Shown here: in pieces, positions 7,823 to 9,449 of the stretch | How positions within the stretch are numbered: position 1 is the first letter of the stretch | Layout of the letters: every line of letters starts with the position of its first letter | NCBI GenBank assembly: GCA_047617105.1 | Contig: JBLGCB010000263.1 | Coordinates: 1-9,449, forward strand | DNA: 9,449 nt | DNA from: JABSOG01 sp047617105 | GTDB taxonomy: Bacteria; Pseudomonadota; Gammaproteobacteria; Enterobacterales; Alteromonadaceae | Direction: 5' to 3' | Notes under the pieces: model-generated | What the model was told of the DNA's origin: nothing | What the model saw: only the letters and a program-made list of their open reading frames with translations | The model's database searches: none | Made by a program: the position numbers and the translations under genes

Positions 7823-8895
7823 AAATCTTAGACAACTACATCGGTCGCACAGTATTGTCGTCGACGCTAATGACCTTGTTGATTTTGGCGGGTATCAGTG
7901 GTTTATTTCGTTTTATCGAACAGCTTAAATCGGTGGGCAAAGGCGATTACGATGCCTTACATGCGGCGTTGTTTACCATGTATAGCCTGCCGACCGATAT
8001 TGAAGTGTTTTTCCCCATGGCGGCCTTGATTGGCGGATTAGTCGGACTGGGGGCACTGGCCAGTCACAGCGAACTGATAGTGATGCAGGCGGCAGGATTA
8101 TCGCGTTTTAACATCGTGCAATCGGTGATGAAAGCGGCGCTGGTGATGGTGGTTTTGGTCATGGTAGTAGGCGAATGGGTGGCCCCGGAAGCACAAAAAA
8201 AAGCACGACAAATCAAAGCCCAAGCGATTTCGGGCGGGAGTCTGATCTCGGCGCAACAGGGGGTATGGGCCAAAGACGGCGCGAGTTTTGTCCATATCGG
8301 GGTGGTCGAAGACACTGGCAGACTGGACGATGTGACCATTTATAAATTCACCGAAGATTTAATATTACGTGGCGTGACTCATGCGGTTTCTGCCAATTAT
8401 GGTGTCGTAGAAAAAGATTCGTGGTTGCTTGAGGGCGTGACAGAATTGATGATGGAACCTGAGAGGATCACCAAAACTGTACAAACGAGTTTAAGCTGGT
8501 CGTCGTCATTAACCCCGGACAAACTCGGCGTGGTGACCATCAGGCGGCCGGAGTATTTGGCCATCAGCGATTTGGTCGATTATCTTGATTACCTTAAAGG
8601 CAATAAACAAGATGCCGGGCGTTATCAGTTGGCGTTTTGGCGTAAAGTATTACAACCGGTGACCATCGCAGTGATGTTGTTTATGGCGTTATCATTTATT
8701 TTTGGCCCGCTGCGCAGTGTCACCATGGGGGCGAGAATCTTGCTGGGTATTATTACTGGCTTTGCTTTTTACATGACCAATCAGATCTTTGGTCCTATTG
8801 CATTGGTGTATCGACTGCCGCCAATTGTCGGGGCTTTGCTGCCGAGTTTATTGTTTGTCGGGGTGTCGGTGTATTTTATTCGGCAAAGGAATTGA
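7819..8895 (+). CDS. lptG: LPS export permease LptG
   Basis: Partner of LptF in the LptB2FGC transporter; the two form the membrane cavity that holds lipopolysaccharide. The 358 residues compare with 360 in E. coli and align throughout. Membrane segments lie at about 13-33, 58-80 and 100-118. The LptB-contacting helix SELIVMQAAG starts at Ser84-Glu85. The periplasmic jellyroll spans about 125-265 and includes the conserved GGSLISAQQGVWAKDG stretch. The last three segments carry the LptG-typical MALSFIFGPLRSV and QIFGP motifs. Start ATG at 7819-7821 with AGGAG seven bases upstream, overlapping the lptF stop. No terminator hairpin with a T-run follows the stop; the 3' end instead meets the antisense antitoxin remnant, whose frame runs into the last 48 bases of lptG. 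Confidence 0.98.
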   Translation: MKILDNYIGRTVLSSTLMTLLILAGISGLFRFIEQLKSVGKGDYDALHAALFTMYSLPTDIEVFFPMAALIGGLVGLGALASHSELIVMQAAGLSRFNIVQSVMKAALVMVVLVMVVGEWVAPEAQKKARQIKAQAISGGSLISAQQGVWAKDGASFVHIGVVEDTGRLDDVTIYKFTEDLILRGVTHAVSANYGVVEKDSWLLEGVTELMMEPERITKTVQTSLSWSSSLTPDKLGVVTIRRPEYLAISDLVDYLDYLKGNKQDAGRYQLAFWRKVLQPVTIAVMLFMALSFIFGPLRSVTMGARILLGIITGFAFYMTNQIFGPIALVYRLPPIVGALLPSLLFVGVSVYFIRQRN

Positions 8896-9024
8896 TGGTT
8901 GGGTCAAAGGGTTGGCTGTAATCTTGGTGATTTGAGCAATCTGTCCTGCTTTCATTTCTTTGACCGATTGCAATAGTTTATTGCCAAGTTCTTCTCCACT
9001 CATTGTGTCGGACGAGTTAGTCAT
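8848..9024 (-). pseudogene. N-terminal remnant of an XRE-type antitoxin, antisense to the end of lptG
   Basis: From ATG at 9024-9022 (GAGG nine bases upstream) a 58-codon frame reads MTNSSDTMSGEELGNKLLQS, then VKEMKAGQIAQITKITANP, and stops at TAA inside lptG. The pattern GEELxxKLLxSVKEMKAG is, from memory, the opening of a common family of about 90-110-residue antitoxins. Those continue into a helix-turn-helix of the type GLSQxxFAxLLGVSxRTLxxWE. Here that part is absent: after about residue 38 the family resemblance ends and the frame drops into the reverse strand of lptG. The gene appears cut by a deletion or rearrangement whose junction is near the lptG stop. It cannot make a DNA-binding protein, though a short peptide could still be translated. 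Family assignment rests on recall of the motif and needs a profile search. Confidence 0.6.
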
Positions 9025-9127
9025 GTTCAGTTGCCTCATGGATAGATGTTATGTTAGTTGGTAATAGTAAATTATTGTTGCCCTCAATGGCAATGAATAA
9101 TAAGGGCCAGTTCCCTAGCAAGCTATT
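9017..9127 (-). pseudogene. C-terminal remnant of the gene preceding the antitoxin (probable toxin), cut by repeat copy 2
   Basis: The frame RNSLLGNWPLLFIAIEGNNN followed by LLLPTNITSIHEATEHD ends in a TAA that overlaps the antitoxin ATG by eight bases (ATGACTAA). Such an overlap is typical of toxin-antitoxin operons with the toxin first. Upstream, the frame runs straight into the repeat at 9128, so any N-terminal part is missing. I do not recognise a toxin family from these 36 residues. Its reality rests on the overlap with the antitoxin and the absence of stops, which is weak evidence for so short a frame. Confidence 0.35.
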
Positions 9128-9277
9128 GCGAGGCTGTGTAAAAACTTCCGTAGGATGGCGTTGAGCGCACCGGGCTGTCGTTACAGCGAAACCCATCAAT
9201 TGGCCGTAAAACAGAAAAACTTGCCGTATACAGCCAAATTCCGATGGGTTTCGCCTTTGGCTCTACCCATCCTACGG
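9128..9277. repeat. Intergenic hairpin repeat, copy 2 (inverted relative to copy 1)
   Basis: Arm B is at 9128-9169, beginning GCGAGGCTGTGTAAAAACTT, and matches copy 1 (1516-1475, minus strand) at 40 of 42 positions by hand count. Arm A, read on the minus strand from 9277 to 9243, matches copy 1 at 34 of 35. GCCAAATT also precedes arm A in both copies. Differences: copy 2 has about 16 extra bases in arm B between GAGCGCA and GCGAAACCC (about 9170-9185), and it lacks the outer TGTGTAAAAACT on the arm A side. The arms can still pair through CCGTAGGATGG/CCATCCTACGG and GCGAAACCCATC/GATGGGTTTCGC. Read on the minus strand, TTTTT follows the stem shortly after, so it could act as a terminator in that direction. 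Confidence 0.9.
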
Positions 9278-9449
9278 TCAAATTAAATTAATTCAATAAC
9301 TGTACATATTACGCTGATGGTTTTACCAAGGCACAATCTCGCTCTGGCCCCCCAAAACCACAACTTGCTTTTATTACCACAACACCGCAAAATCACAGGC
9401 ACAACTCCTAACAAAAGACCCATTGTGACCGCGCTTAATCAATGCCAGA
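9278..9449. other. Unassigned right-edge sequence with a short open frame
   Basis: The first 40 bases are AT-rich. From ATG at 9317 the plus strand is open for 44 codons to the edge (MVLPRHNLALAPQNHNLLLL, then PQHRKITGTTPNKRPIV and beyond). There is no ribosome-binding site before it and an in-frame TAA lies a little upstream. The minus strand is also open over much of the same span. I recognise no family, and the Gln/Asn/Pro/Leu-rich content does not look clearly coding. It may be part of another repeat or of a gene continuing outside. Confidence 0.3.

Noticed and set aside
9025..9039. Upstream ATG at 9039-9037 as the antitoxin-remnant start
   Set aside because: No ribosome-binding site precedes it, whereas the ATG at 9024 has GAGG upstream and overlaps the preceding stop codon.
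1360..9277. Composite transposon with the two repeats as its ends
   Set aside because: There is no transposase, the enclosed genes are essential and in their normal order, and the repeats are of a common intergenic hairpin type.
9380..9449. Possible integron attC site suggested by a CCTAACAAA stretch near the right edge
   Set aside because: It does not fit the RYYYAAC/GTTRRRY core pair and has no matching second half within the window.

Overview
The window looks like a chromosomal piece of a gammaproteobacterium, probably a marine Alteromonadales-type organism (Shewanella or a relative). The basis is the gene order pepA-holC-valS divergent from lptF-lptG, which is the Escherichia coli arrangement, and protein sequences that stay very close to the E. 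coli ones over their full length. Genus is an inference; no rRNA or tRNA is present to test it.

Layout from left to right. Bases 1-1315 (minus strand) hold the N-terminal 438 codons of an AT-rich gene for a protein with two different ATPase modules; it runs off the left edge. Bases about 1360-1516 hold a hairpin-forming intergenic repeat. Then, on the minus strand, come valS (1540-4401), holC (4417-4890) and pepA (4890-6395), transcribed in the order pepA, holC, valS with a 1-base overlap and a 15-base gap. A 302-base divergent promoter region separates pepA from lptF (6698-7822, GTG start) and lptG (7819-8895, 4-base overlap) on the plus strand. Beyond lptG, bases 8896-9127 carry antisense debris of what looks like a toxin-antitoxin pair: the first part of an XRE-type antitoxin whose helix-turn-helix is gone, and the tail of the gene before it. 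Bases 9128-9277 are a second copy of the repeat, in opposite orientation to the first. The last 172 bases are unassigned.

How the genes work together. lptF and lptG encode the two membrane subunits of the LptB2FGC transporter, which extracts lipopolysaccharide from the inner membrane. pepA, holC and valS are housekeeping genes (aminopeptidase A, DNA polymerase III chi subunit, valyl-tRNA synthetase) that share an operon by long-standing synteny rather than by a common pathway.

The accessory interest lies at both edges. The conserved block of about 7.6 kb is bracketed by two inverted copies of one asymmetric repeat. Outside or against these repeats lie the dual-ATPase gene on the left and the decayed toxin-antitoxin remnant on the right. 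The dual-ATPase gene is the best candidate here for a poorly described system, possibly phage defence, but its C-terminal half and neighbours are outside the window, so no function can be assigned.
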